DNA of 64,000 bases, from NCBI GenBank assembly GCA_029224185.1, contig CM055192.1:17500739-17564738 (forward strand). The letters run 5' to 3'. Of the stretch, positions 48,401 through 59,019 are shown piece after piece; position 1 is the stretch's first letter; the number at the start of each line of letters is the position of its first letter. The stretch is from Karalla daura. Taxonomy: Eukaryota > Chordata > Actinopteri > Chaetodontiformes > Leiognathidae. A model generated the notes under the pieces. The model saw nothing but the letters and a program-made list of their open reading frames with translations, was not told where the DNA came from and searched no databases. Both the position numbers and the translations under genes were made by a program.

Positions 48401-49849
48401 ACACACTCACACAGACGCAGAGAGCACACCGGTTTCTCTTCAGGGCATTTGTATATCTAATACCTTGTCCTTTGCATAGGTCTGCAGGCTGTTGGAGCTT
48501 TGTGGGACAGCAGGCGCCTGCAGGTGGGGATGAGAGTGCAGGCTGGAAAACGAATGGTCATAACCCAACCTCGATGGTCCCACCACCGGCTGCTCAGCAC
48601 GACGAGGGAGGGGAGGGGTCCGAATTAAGGGGGGCTCGATCAGCGGGTGGGAAAGGGAGTCGAGACGTTGGCGCTTCGAGGCATGTTGGTTGTAATCATC
48701 ATGCTGTCGTCTGGAAGAAAGGAACGGTAAGAAGGAAGTGCATTACTAGAGGTGAGACAAACATTGTCATCTGACCAGTTTTTTACGTGGACGATCATGA
48801 GACTATCATGATCATGTTTCCCTAAAGTTGCTCTGACTTGAGCAGCCAAAATTTAGACCGACACATATCTGATGTCAGGGAGCTAATGTGAAAACATGGA
48901 TACATCGATTCTTCCACTATCTTATGCACTTTGTACTTTAAGGGATTCCTGGCGGTTTGCTAATGCCCATCACCAGTATATACAGGGTGAAGGCAGGGAA
49001 CTGACAGGGAGCCCAGGCTGTCCTGGACAGGTCACCAGTCCACCACAGGGCATAGAGCACACATCACCCACACACCTACTGTAGGGGCAATTCTGAGCAT
49101 CCAATCAGCCTGAACAGCCAGTTTTTGGACTGGGAGGAAATCCACATGGACAGAGAGAGAATATAAAAACGCCACATAGAAAGGCTGTACGTCCAAACTG
49201 GGGTCAAACCTGGAACCTCCTTGCTCTGAGGTGACAGTGCTTCACACTCAACTACCAACGAAAACATGGATATATCCATACCAAAAACTTGATGAAAGAT
49301 GACACAGGATCAGACCAGACCAGGCATTACAACCTGACAGAGGCTTATATTCAGAGAAGGTGAGGACTTTCTTGAACGTAACCATTTGTGAATACACGGG
49401 TCCTTCACATGCACTGCAACAATTAATCATCAACTTTAACACACTTTTCATTGAGTCATTCATTCATTTCTCCCACAACTATCAGAGGTACATGTGGAGT
49501 AAGTTGTAACGTTACATACTTGCGACCATTGGTCATGACATGGGTGCAAGGATGATGATGATGATGAGGAGGAGGTGGAGGAGGAAGAGGGAGGGCTGGA
49601 GAGATGACTGCCCTGGGCTTCCAGTCATATACAGGTAATCTGCTGAGGTCAGGCAGAAAGACACTGCAAACAGACAAACACAGTTGATGGTACATGACAC
49701 CAGAGCCTCATCACAGCTGATGTCCAGCACACGTGCAGTGTGTTTGCTCTCACAGCTGACCTGTTGGCCCTGGCAGGGCCGCGGTGGTTGCACTCCTGGT
49801 ACCGGGGAACAGCATAGGGCACAAGCGGAGCAGCATTGTACGGGAACAT
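45483..49849 (-). CDS. tent2: Terminal nucleotidyltransferase 2 / PAPD4 (GLD-2), complete, 14 exons, 475 aa
   Basis: Exons on the minus strand: 49849-49761, 49642-49520, 48710-48464, 48338-48224, 48129-48041, 47946-47889, 47691-47625, 47535-47455, 47337-47219, 47119-47076, 46983-46847, 45978-45887, 45781-45702, 45569-45483 (stop TGA). They sum to 476 codons in phase; human is 484 aa. The enzyme is a cytoplasmic non-canonical poly(A) polymerase that lengthens tails of selected mRNAs and adenylates some microRNAs. The N-terminal 190 residues are low-complexity, with Pro/His runs and a basic SKRQRLDS patch. The catalytic core has GSSMNGLGCRSSDADLCL with the metal-binding pair D211 and D213, and the third Asp in LEFDLNVNN (D268). 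The PAP-associated part contains PPYISRNQASLGELLLGFLK and EWRNKFICVE. No RNA-recognition motif is present, as expected for GLD-2. Compared with human, about two residues are missing where SYAYGG joins VRP at an exon boundary. Confidence 0.95.
45631..45668. repeat. Poly-G tract
   Basis: A G-run interrupted by single T bases lies in the tent2 intron between the last two exons. On the minus strand it reads as poly-C in front of the final acceptor. Confidence 0.9.
45979..46846 (-). other. tent2 intron, nothing recognised
   Basis: This 868-base intron separates two exons of the PAP-associated part. It holds an A-run at about 46756-46772 and no recognisable gene. Confidence 0.7.
48711..49519 (-). 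other. tent2 intron containing a SINE-like repeat
   Basis: This 809-base intron lies between the second and third tent2 exons. Its centre is occupied by SINE-like copy C (48958-49260); the rest shows nothing. Confidence 0.75.
48958..49260 (-). mobile_element. Old tRNA-headed SINE-like element, copy C (most complete)
   Basis: On the minus strand it begins with a tRNA-like head ('agcactgtcacctcagagc', then a box-B-like GGTTTGACCCC). It continues with 'tttcctcccagtccaaaaac', 'cagaattgcccctacagtag', 'gtggactggtgacctgtcc' and 'ttccctgccttcaccctg'. This is the same family as copies A, B and D and is the longest copy in the window. It is diverged, for example in the box-B motif. Confidence 0.8.
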
Positions 49850-50260
49850 GTTCCTTACACAGATCCAGCGTAAACTCTACCGTTTCCCTGCAATTAAAAG
49901 CGAGACTAGAGCCGGACTTGACAGCAGTTAAATCTAACTGATGTGGGCACCGCCCCTCCTCCTCCTTGAACTCAACACTAGTTGGTTAAGATAATGGCAG
50001 CCCACATTTCTCAGGAAAACAAAACTTATCCGGCAGCTCGCCGAGCTAACCGAGCTAGCGTTGCCGCAAACCTGAGCGCTGATTCAAATGTCGGTTACCA
50101 TCACAAACCCCGGCCTGTTTCTATGTGCGTCATGTAAGTCAATACGTCCATCCATTCGTGTCGTTGGGTGTAAAAACTAGGAGGTATGAACTCCAGTAAC
50201 ACTCACCAAAATACATGTAAACAAAACTAAAGGTGCAGCTTGCGCTCGCTTGTTGAATTA

Positions 50261-50288
50261 ACACTTCCGCCTCGACGTCATGACGTAA
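50261..50288 (-). promoter_or_regulatory. tent2: tent2 promoter: paired CRE-like palindrome with ETS-like site
   Basis: CGACGTCATGACGTAA at 50273-50288 contains two CRE-like half palindromes back to back, centred on TCATGA. Just left of it (50263-50269) is ACTTCCG, an ETS-type core read on the minus strand as CGGAAGT. No TATA box is seen. Position and base composition fit a TATA-less promoter about 430 bases before the tent2 ATG. Transcription start and binding are inferred. Confidence 0.45.
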
Positions 50289-50839
50289 TGAAAGCGGATG
50301 TGGCTGCGCTCATTAAAGACACACGCCAAAGCAAAACAAAAAGCCTCTCTGTCCCTCTTCAAGCCTAGCGGACTTTACAGTCGAGATTAAAGTGGTGGAA
50401 TTGATAATATCTAACGGTCACTGTGTGCTCGTTAACATTTTGTTACAGATACCGTATATGCAAACGAGTTTAGTTTGAATAAAGAGTTAAGAGTTGTGTC
50501 ATCAGATAACAGTGCTTATCAATCAAATCACCCTGGGTGCTTTCACGGCGCCCACTATTCATTGTCTGCGTTGAGTGGATAAACTGGTGAATCCAGTAGC
50601 ACCCACACATTTCACATATACATTTGTCTATTCCGTTGAAACTTTAATCCAAAGTGACTTACATAGACAAAAAAGGGTTCCATCACAACAGAAACCTATT
50701 GTAACAGCACTCCTTATTCTTTCCTTTTTTCTCTCTTTCTCTTTTCTAAGCATATTCTTCAGACTATTGAGGGGTGAGATTGCTGTCTAAGTACTTGTGC
50801 AAGTGCAGTGGTTAGAGAGCTAATCACTGTAGAAGGAAA

Positions 50840-51140
50840 TTGCAAATAGTCTGGTTCTTATATAGCAGTTTTCTAATCTTAACTCAAAGGATTTTATTGA
50901 CAAGGTACAATCACCTATTCACATCAATTCATACACTTATGGCAGACGCTACCTTACACGATCCGTTTTCTTAATCAGTAACTGTAACCATACAAGCACA
51001 AACAAACACTGAGGAAACAGCATCAGGGGCAATTTGTGGGTCAGTATATATATCCAAAGATAACATGTAGGCTGCAGTGGGCTGGGATTGAGCCACCTTC
51101 CCACGGTCCAATCTGTGGGTTATCCACCTGCCCAAACTGA
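50840..51140. mobile_element. Diverged dispersed fish repeat, family 2, copy 1
   Basis: The stretch has 'cctattcacatcaattcatacacttatggcagacgctacc', here noted only as a landmark order: a 'cattcatacac' part, then 'atggcagacgctacc', then 'gacaac/acatgtaggctgcag', then 'gggctgggattgagccacc'. I recognise this order from repeats common in teleost introns. The second copy is at 60640-60835. Confidence 0.5.
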
Positions 51141-51934
51141 GTTTCCTCCAAGAGCAGTGGGAGATGTGTAGGTGAAGGAAGATGAAGGGTAGGTGAAAGA
51201 TGCTCTTGGAAGATTTGGGTCTTTCAAATCCTTTCAAATATCCTCTCAAGTACTCAGGTGGTACAAACCCAAAGTACAGCAAAGTTATTATCTGGTAGTC
51301 TAGGATTTGGCAGTGAGGGAGGGTCTTGATAGCAGGACAGGATATGGCCCTAGAGGCTCTGGCACACCTGTCTCTATTTAGACAATTACACCGGGACACA
51401 GGCAGAGGGGGAGATAGAGGGATAAAGGAGGCAACAGAGGACAGAGAGAGTTGGAGAAACACAGGAAACATGAGGAATAGCTGTAGGCATGACTGTGGTG
51501 GTCTGTGGAGCATCTTCAAGATTTATCTCCGACTGACATCTTGCAGTCAATCCGCCTCAGCTGTTTCAATGAACTGCCCAAACCGCAAACTAAACAAATC
51601 TTTCCACTGCTGTAAACATGGTTTTATAGTCAATATGATACATCTGTAATTCAGCAAAAGTGAAGAGATTGGGATAGTTAAAGACTGTCAATCCTATTGA
51701 CTGAGGCAGGCAGATCAATAGATGCACTTAACAACAGGTCATGTTTGTGAGCCAAGACTCTTGAGGCCATTCATTAATTATATAGTAGTTCTATATTAGC
51801 TCTCTGTACTGCTCAGTCAAATGGGTTTATCAGTTTTGAATAATCTTACCTGTCATACATTGGCATGCTGTCAGTGTGCCGTTCTGGGTTTAGTTTGCAC
51901 GTTGACATGAAAAACATACAGGTTTACTTGGATT

Positions 51935-52095
51935 GGAGACTCTAAATTCCCCTTTGGAGTGAAAGGCATGTATACCTTGCAATGGACTAGTTACTTCTCT
52001 GTGGCCTATTCCCTGTGTTAGCTATTAGCAGTGGAGGTGGTGTCAAGCTGACCCTAGCAACATTTCTAAGGTAGACAGTGGAAAAGATAATGGAT
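51935..52095 (+). mobile_element. Diverged SINE-like repeat, copy D
   Basis: It shares 'ggattggagactctaaattc', 'cttgcaatggactagttac', 'cctattccctgtgttagct' and 'aaaagataatggat' with the tail of the family seen at 48958-49260 and 24695-24862. The tRNA-like head is absent, so it is 5'-truncated. Confidence 0.65.
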
Positions 52096-54345
52096 CTTCA
52101 CAGAGCACATACTGGTTATTCCTTTCACTCTCTTTGGGCAAGTATAAATAAACCTTTTCATCATTATACATTTTGGACTCCAGTGCTCTCCTCCGACGTA
52201 TTGGCTCCGGATGTGCACAAAAGTGATTGATTTATTGACAGACAATAACCTATTTAACCCATAGAGCATGAACCGGGTTATCTACTGGGCAACTTACCAA
52301 AGCTCATTAGCTGTTCAATCTGGTTCAAACTTCTTGACTTTCTCTCATTTTTCTCTTAGCCCTTCCCTTTCTAATTCAACACATCTCCCCTATTAGGTCT
52401 TACACTTATACTGTCTGCCTTCGCGAAAGCACATTATTTGATCCACACATCCAGTTGATCAATGCTCTTTCTCCCGTAATTGACTATAATTAAGGTTCAT
52501 CCTCATCACAGACCCCATCTGTAACAAACTTACAGCATAAATCAAAATAAAATTGAAAATAGACAACTTTACTCTGTATTTTTTGGAAAATACAGAATTT
52601 GTAAATATGTACATCCACTATATTATACGTCCTGGATATACAATATTTCTCAATATGGATCTAATATTCTCTGTTTTCTCTTTCTTTCTGATGCAAAGAA
52701 CACACGCATGAACTGTGTTGCGTTGTGCAGTTGAGAAAAAGAAAAGGAGGAGGTAATCACAGTCTCCTTATAACCCTGAAGCAGAATCACATGTATATGT
52801 ACATCCACTTTATCCCCCACAGGACTTATCTAACAACCGTTTCCAGCCTTAAACTGCTAAAAAAAACAACAACAATTGTACCCATTTCTGTCTGGCCTAC
52901 ACTGAGCTCTCAAATTTCCAACATTTTTATCTCCCCCAGAAAGTGCGTGCATGGCAACTCACCAAGCAGACAGCAAAGGGGTTTCATGTACTCGATTCTT
53001 GTGACCCTAGCTGCAAGGGGAAGCCAGGTCCTCCAGACTTCAAGCCCGCAGCTTCGACCTTCTTTGTAGGGGAGCGTGAGGTCCGACAACACTGGACAAC
53101 AACACCGTATCTCTTGCTGTGCACAGTCTCTTTCACCCGCAGAGTCCCAGAGTCCTCCTGCAGCTCAGTCCCACCCAGGGATGCCAGTTTTGCAGTGACA
53201 GTTTTGTATTAAGATGAAGACAAAGTTGAAGAAACAAGTCTTTACATGTCTACAGTCTTTCTTACAGTTTGCATGGACCCACACATACTAGCACAACTGT
53301 GAGAACAGTCTGTGAGGAAGTGAGGTTGCAGGATGTCCTTCGCACAGTTCTTTATACAGTTCTCAAAACATTTCTTGCGTGGTTATCAAACAAGCAATTC
53401 TTCAGACAGTACAAAGATGGGTTCACATCAACAAAGGACCAAAGGACTTTGGGAGCTCGATATACATTATCTAAACCCTGAGATAGCTCATACACAATTT
53501 ATGAACCCCATTATGGATATTGTGAGTTGTCATCAAAAAAATAAAAATAGAAAATAGCCTCACCAAAATCAATGTCCCCTTCATAATCATCCCTGTCTGA
53601 TGATCACAGGGATCAGTTCTAATCTAGATAGGATAAATGAGATTCATAGGAGTGTGATAATGTAGAATCATAAGAATAAGAAATGTGCAGAATTTCCATC
53701 ATAGGGCTAATTTATCGAGAAGGCCATGAAATGTTCACAGGGCGGAAGGCGGGCATGGACAGCAACACTGCAACTAACTCCGGAGGAGAAACCTCAGTCT
53801 CGGAATAATGTTTTCCTGGAGGATTTGGTGAGTAGGCTAATTCTGAGCAAACTTCCTATAAAACAACTCAGCATCGAATGGCATCAGTCCCTTGAGCACC
53901 GGGTGACGTCACTGCGGAGGACGGGGTCGTGACGTAGGCAGTTCAATACTGACAGCGATGTGAGTGGGAGGGAAGTGAATGCATCAGCCAGATGTGGAAC
54001 GGTTTTGGGGGGTTGGGAGGAGAGTGGGGGAAGAAGAGGAAGGGGGTGTGCACATAGGTGCCCGTGGTGGATTGGCTTGGATCAATGATGCACACACACA
54101 GCACAAGAACTGCAGGGTAGTGAAATCAATGCAAACATCTCCCCTCAGCAGGCTGCCTCGGTAAGAAAAGCAACGAGGGGGGTGGGGGTGTAATTGGAGG
54201 AGAGGGGGTGAATGGATGTTGCAGAATCACAGGAGATGCTGCAGGGTGCACATAAGAAATCGGCGTAATTATAGAAAGTGCAGGTGATGGTGAGTGCGTG
54301 GAACAGAGCTGCGAAGCAGCAGCGGGGGTGTAGCATGTGAGCCTA

Positions 54346-54352
<7 letters not shown>

Positions 54353-54408
<56 letters not shown>
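54353..54408. repeat. (GA)28 microsatellite upstream of homer1
   Basis: A perfect GA run about 500 bases before the homer1 start codon, in the probable promoter or 5' UTR. GAGA runs can favour open chromatin, but that is only a possibility here. Confidence 0.95.
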
Positions 54409-54409
<1 letters not shown>

Positions 54410-54901
54410 GCGGGTGGACAGTGTGATGCTGTGCGTTATCTGCTGGCTAAATGAGGGTTGTCTTTCCCTGTCCAGGCAGCTTCTCCGCCCTTCTCCCAGC
54501 CAGGATCTCTAATTTACACGACAGCAGCAGGACGCCTGTCGGATCTCCTCTGGGCTCTGAGCTGGATCTGCCACAGCCTCATCTGCTGCCGTCTCTGCTT
54601 TCGCTGCCGCCGCCGCTGCTGCCTCTCCATCATCAAACCCCCGACGCCAAAGGACGAGGCGAAGAAGAGGAGGATCCGATCCCTGTGCCATGTGCAGAGC
54701 GACATGTATGCGTGATTTCGTGCGGTGACAGCCGAGGATGAATGGAGCAGCTGGCATCAAATTCCTGCAGACGCACCAGCGGTGATCTACTGAAGGCTGT
54801 CGTGTAGAGAGAAGAGCTTCATACGCAGCGGCCAAACCCACAGACTCGTTTTTGTCTAGTACCAGCGGAAAGGACCAGGTGTTTATATGTCAGCCACAAC
54901 A

Positions 54902-56194
54902 ATGGGGTAAGTGTGTTTGCTATTGCCTCCATAATGTGGAGGTATTTGTGGCTCCCTCACAGGTTTTGAACTTCCCTGTGGTGGGAACCACACCACCACC
55001 ACCACAGACCACAGTAATGACCTGGTGCTCGGTGTTAAAATAAAAAAACCATGTAAGGCTGACAGTGGGTGGCTCTGTCTGACGTGTGATTGAGTGGTGA
55101 GCCATGATGTGCTGCACACACACACACATTATATATATTCTGAGATGTATAATGAAGCAAGCTATTTCTCTCTCCTCCTCCTCTTCTTCCTCCTCCTTCT
55201 CTTCCTCCTCCTCTTCCTCCTCCTCCTCCTCAGAAATGCTATGTTTGGCACAATAGCAAGGCACACCAGGCCCATCAAACTTTTTGGATCAAAAGAGTGG
55301 GCTAATCTGCAGTGAGTCCCAAAGTGGGGCAACTAGTGGGTCCTCAGGGGCTTCTTTGGTGGGCTCTCACCAAAGCCAAGCAGAATTTTGAAAGCCATGT
55401 TATTGCACTGGGGCAATGAGAAAGAGAGAGAGAGAGAGAGAGAGAGGGAGCAAAAAATGCAGGTTTTCTAGGTCTCTCTGCTCCACTGTTTACTCCCCAC
55501 CTACATTACAGACAGTTATGTAATTCTGGGAGAAGGCATGTGTAGCAGCTGAATTTCTTCTCCAATATTCTCATCTGTGAGCTCCGTGGTGTGGTGTGGT
55601 GTGGTGTGGTGTACTGTACACCTTGTTCCGGGTCTGGGAGCAGTATATCGCCAGGAGCAGGAGGGTGTCAACAGCCTCGAGATGCTGCACAGAAAGTGAC
55701 TCCCCATCTCTATGACAGCGCAGTGACCACGATCATGCCCGCCAACAACAGGCGCCCGTCAGGGAAATAGCCGCCTTGTGCACAGCACTGTTCATTTGCA
55801 TGTCCCCTAAGCCCGCACTCAGCAGTCCATTTCCCCCAACTAGCCTGCCGTCTATTAACAGTTGTCTCCCACAGTTCATTGTGATTAATTGCACAGCAGG
55901 AGGTTAACAATATGGCACAGGCATGGTGCGATTTCAAGGCTGCAGCCAAAACTCCTGCATTAACTATTTACAATACACTGGAGGCCTCCCAGGCGCCCAC
56001 TCTGCCCTCCTACAGTGTGGGCAGCTCATCATTCAGTGGACTCCCACTCAGCTGCAGCACTCCACTGGGCTCTGCCATACTGGTGACTAACTTACTGTTA
56101 TGCAACTGACTCAGAGTGACTCAATTGATCAACAGTGGAATAAATTGTAAAAACCTGCTCTGATATTCAAAGCGCGCGTGCGTGTGTGCGTATC

Positions 56195-56226
<32 letters not shown>

Positions 56227-57044
56227 TGTTTGAGTGTGATTCGGTGCAGGTGCAGATGAGGTGAAAGCTCTCGTAGGTGCAGGTCTGTCGTCTGGCACAG
56301 TTTCGATGGCGAGAGTCATATTTCACTTCCGGCCCCGTGGCTCGATACCAAGCCACTTTCAGCTCTAATGGTAATGGCACAATGGAGGACATTAGTGCTG
56401 GATGAGAACTGGAGATGCCTATCAACACTTTCCCTGGTACACTCTCACTTCCTTGGGCAAATACAATCAGTGCACAGACGGACTCGGTTTGTCTCCCTGT
56501 CTGTGCCTCTGCTTGTTTGTGTGGGTGTGTGTGAGAGAGAGAGAGAAGAAGTGTGTTCACAGGCACATTTCAGGTCATCCCAGCTGTTCCAAGTAGATAG
56601 AGCAACAGGGAGCTCTCTCATTAATGACCTCTCTCTACCTTAAATAAGATCTACTTCCCTTCTAGCTCTGCACCAGTGAATTAATGAGAAACTCTAGAAA
56701 CAAGGGCAACTTTGGGGGGGGGGGGGGGGGGGGGGGAGGTTGAGGTAGCAACAGGGAAGTGAGATCTCTGGAGATGGACCATTTCATTACGCCTCTGTTT
56801 GCAGCAGAGAGGCAGCTGCATAGTTAAAGGGGGCACAGTGAAGTAGAAAATAAAATGCAGTTTGTTGTGCTAGAAAATTATCAGCGTGTGTGTGTGTGTG
56901 TGTTTGTGTGTGTATGTGTGTGTTCGTAATCTGTCTGGGTACACACTGTTACTCCAAGACAGTGTTCACATCTGTGCATCAAACCCCTGAAGCACAAGAT
57001 GCGCTTTCGGCAACACCTGTTGCCACTCCTGGAGCTACTCTGCG

Positions 57045-57097
<53 letters not shown>

Positions 57098-58942
57098 ATG
57101 TGACTTGCCCTGTAGGCATCGCTACAGCGTTGCCAACAATCAGTGCCAGTGTTAACATATGTCAGTCAACATGTGAATTGTGTAACAATACTTTTCAGTT
57201 TCTACAAGGCAGTACTTTACACCTTCATGCTATTATATCTTTTAATTTCACAGGCATCGTTGACTCTGTGAGAAAGTCATAGCTGCACTTATCTTCACTT
57301 TCTCAAAATCCTTGTCTTGAGAATCAAGTCTCATCAGGTTTAATGTAAGATTTTAGATTTTTCAATCCATTCCTTATCATATCCTCCAACCTCTCTCTAA
57401 TGAATTCCTACTTTTAAGACAACAATTTATTGCCAACATTTCAGTTCTCAATTGTTAATATAATAGTAGAACATGTAATGTGATCATCATCATCACCCTC
57501 CCACAGAAATGTGTGTATTACGTTCTTTCTATTAAAATCTCCTTTTACGTTCCCAAAGTCCAGCTTTTACCAGCACACCCATAGTTTGCGTAATTGCAGA
57601 CGGAGCCATGTGGCACTTTAGGGCTTCCCACTCCCCTCGTCTTCTCCTCATCGCTCTGTCCTCACCTACATTCATCACCTCCTCCACGTTCTCCTCATCC
57701 ATCCCTTCTTTTCTCACTTCATCACTCTCCCTCCCTCTCTCATTCTGCTGCCTTCTCTCTCTCCACTTTAGCATTCACGTTCCATCACCTGCCCTTGTGT
57801 CACGCAGTGCACTATGCATGCTAAACACTTCCTCCTCCTCCTCCTTCTCCTCTTCCTCTTCCTCCTCTGTGTTTTTCCTTCCTCCTCCATGCTTTCTACC
57901 ACTCATTCGCATCCCACTGATATTACCCCCTCGATGTCTCCCTGGCCGCGCTCGCCCTCTCACAGCATGGTGGGAAGCTCTTGTTTTCACACTCACACTC
58001 CTCCTCTGTTCCCCGATGGGAGATAGACAAAATCGTATCGTTTTTTTTTCTTTTTCCCGTGCTCCTGTTGCTTCCTGTGTAGCTGCCATGCAGCCCACAT
58101 GTTACTGCTGGAGCTCAACGCTAGAGTGTAAGAGGGTCAGCATGTTCTGGATTGACCTCAAAGTCATCTCAATAACTCTGATGGGCTATTGGCTTATTGT
58201 GGTAGGAGGGAAAATTTATCCAGAGATGATTGGGTATAGCTTTTTGCAAGAAATGAGGAATTAAACTGGAATTACAATCCATCATTTTACTCTGCTGCGT
58301 TTTAAAAGTTCGGTTGTAGGAGTAGGTACTGCTTTTTTTGACAACCGGTGGGTGTCATTTTGGAAGAAAACTGTTTGGCGCAGGAATTCAGAAGCCTTAA
58401 AAAACGTTACTGTGTTTGGTACAAGCGCAATCAAGCAACAAGAAGCGCAACATTTGTCACAGATCCATCAAATTATGCAATGAAGAACGACGGCAGTTGC
58501 CAAGCGGCTATTGCACAGATCATACGGACAGGCCGCGGCTGTGTGATGTGTGCTGGGAGAGAGTTGAAATGACTCACAGTTCCGCCACTTACACTGCTGT
58601 CGATGATTATGATAATTCGCTCACAGCACTCCACAAGCAGCTTTGTGGAGCGACATTAATCATCCCAGATTCACTCTCTGACTTCCTATACTCTCCATAT
58701 TCCCCATCATTCTCTTTCTACCGCCTAACTTCCCTCTCTCTCCCTGTCTCCATGTTTTTCTTTCTTTTTCAGTCTTGGCTAATCACACACAGGAGGGGTG
58801 CTGCTGCTGAATTTTAATATTCATTTATACAGCAAGCCTTTGATGTCCCCCATCACCCCCTCAGTGCAGTGTAAGCACTTCTCTATCTCCTGCTCTGCCA
58901 GCACTGCCAGCCCAGAATATCTCCCTCTGCACCCTGCGCTTT

Positions 58943-59019
<77 letters not shown>

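Larger units (their letters stand above)
49850..54901. other. Divergent intergenic region tent2/homer1
   Basis: tent2 and homer1 point away from each other, so both leaders and promoters lie here. The left end (49850-50330) has a CpG-rich tent2 leader and promoter with CRE motifs. The middle contains dispersed repeats (about 50840-51140 and 51935-52095) and AT-rich DNA. The right end (about 53950-54901) becomes GC-richer, with a GA microsatellite at 54353-54408 and the inferred homer1 leader. I see no additional gene. Confidence 0.7.

Noticed and set aside
57608..58264. A 218-codon open frame in homer1 intron 1
   Set aside because: Its sequence is mostly a consequence of a pyrimidine-rich (TCC/CTC) tract, giving Leu/Ser/Pro runs. 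No family is recognised and it has no exon structure.
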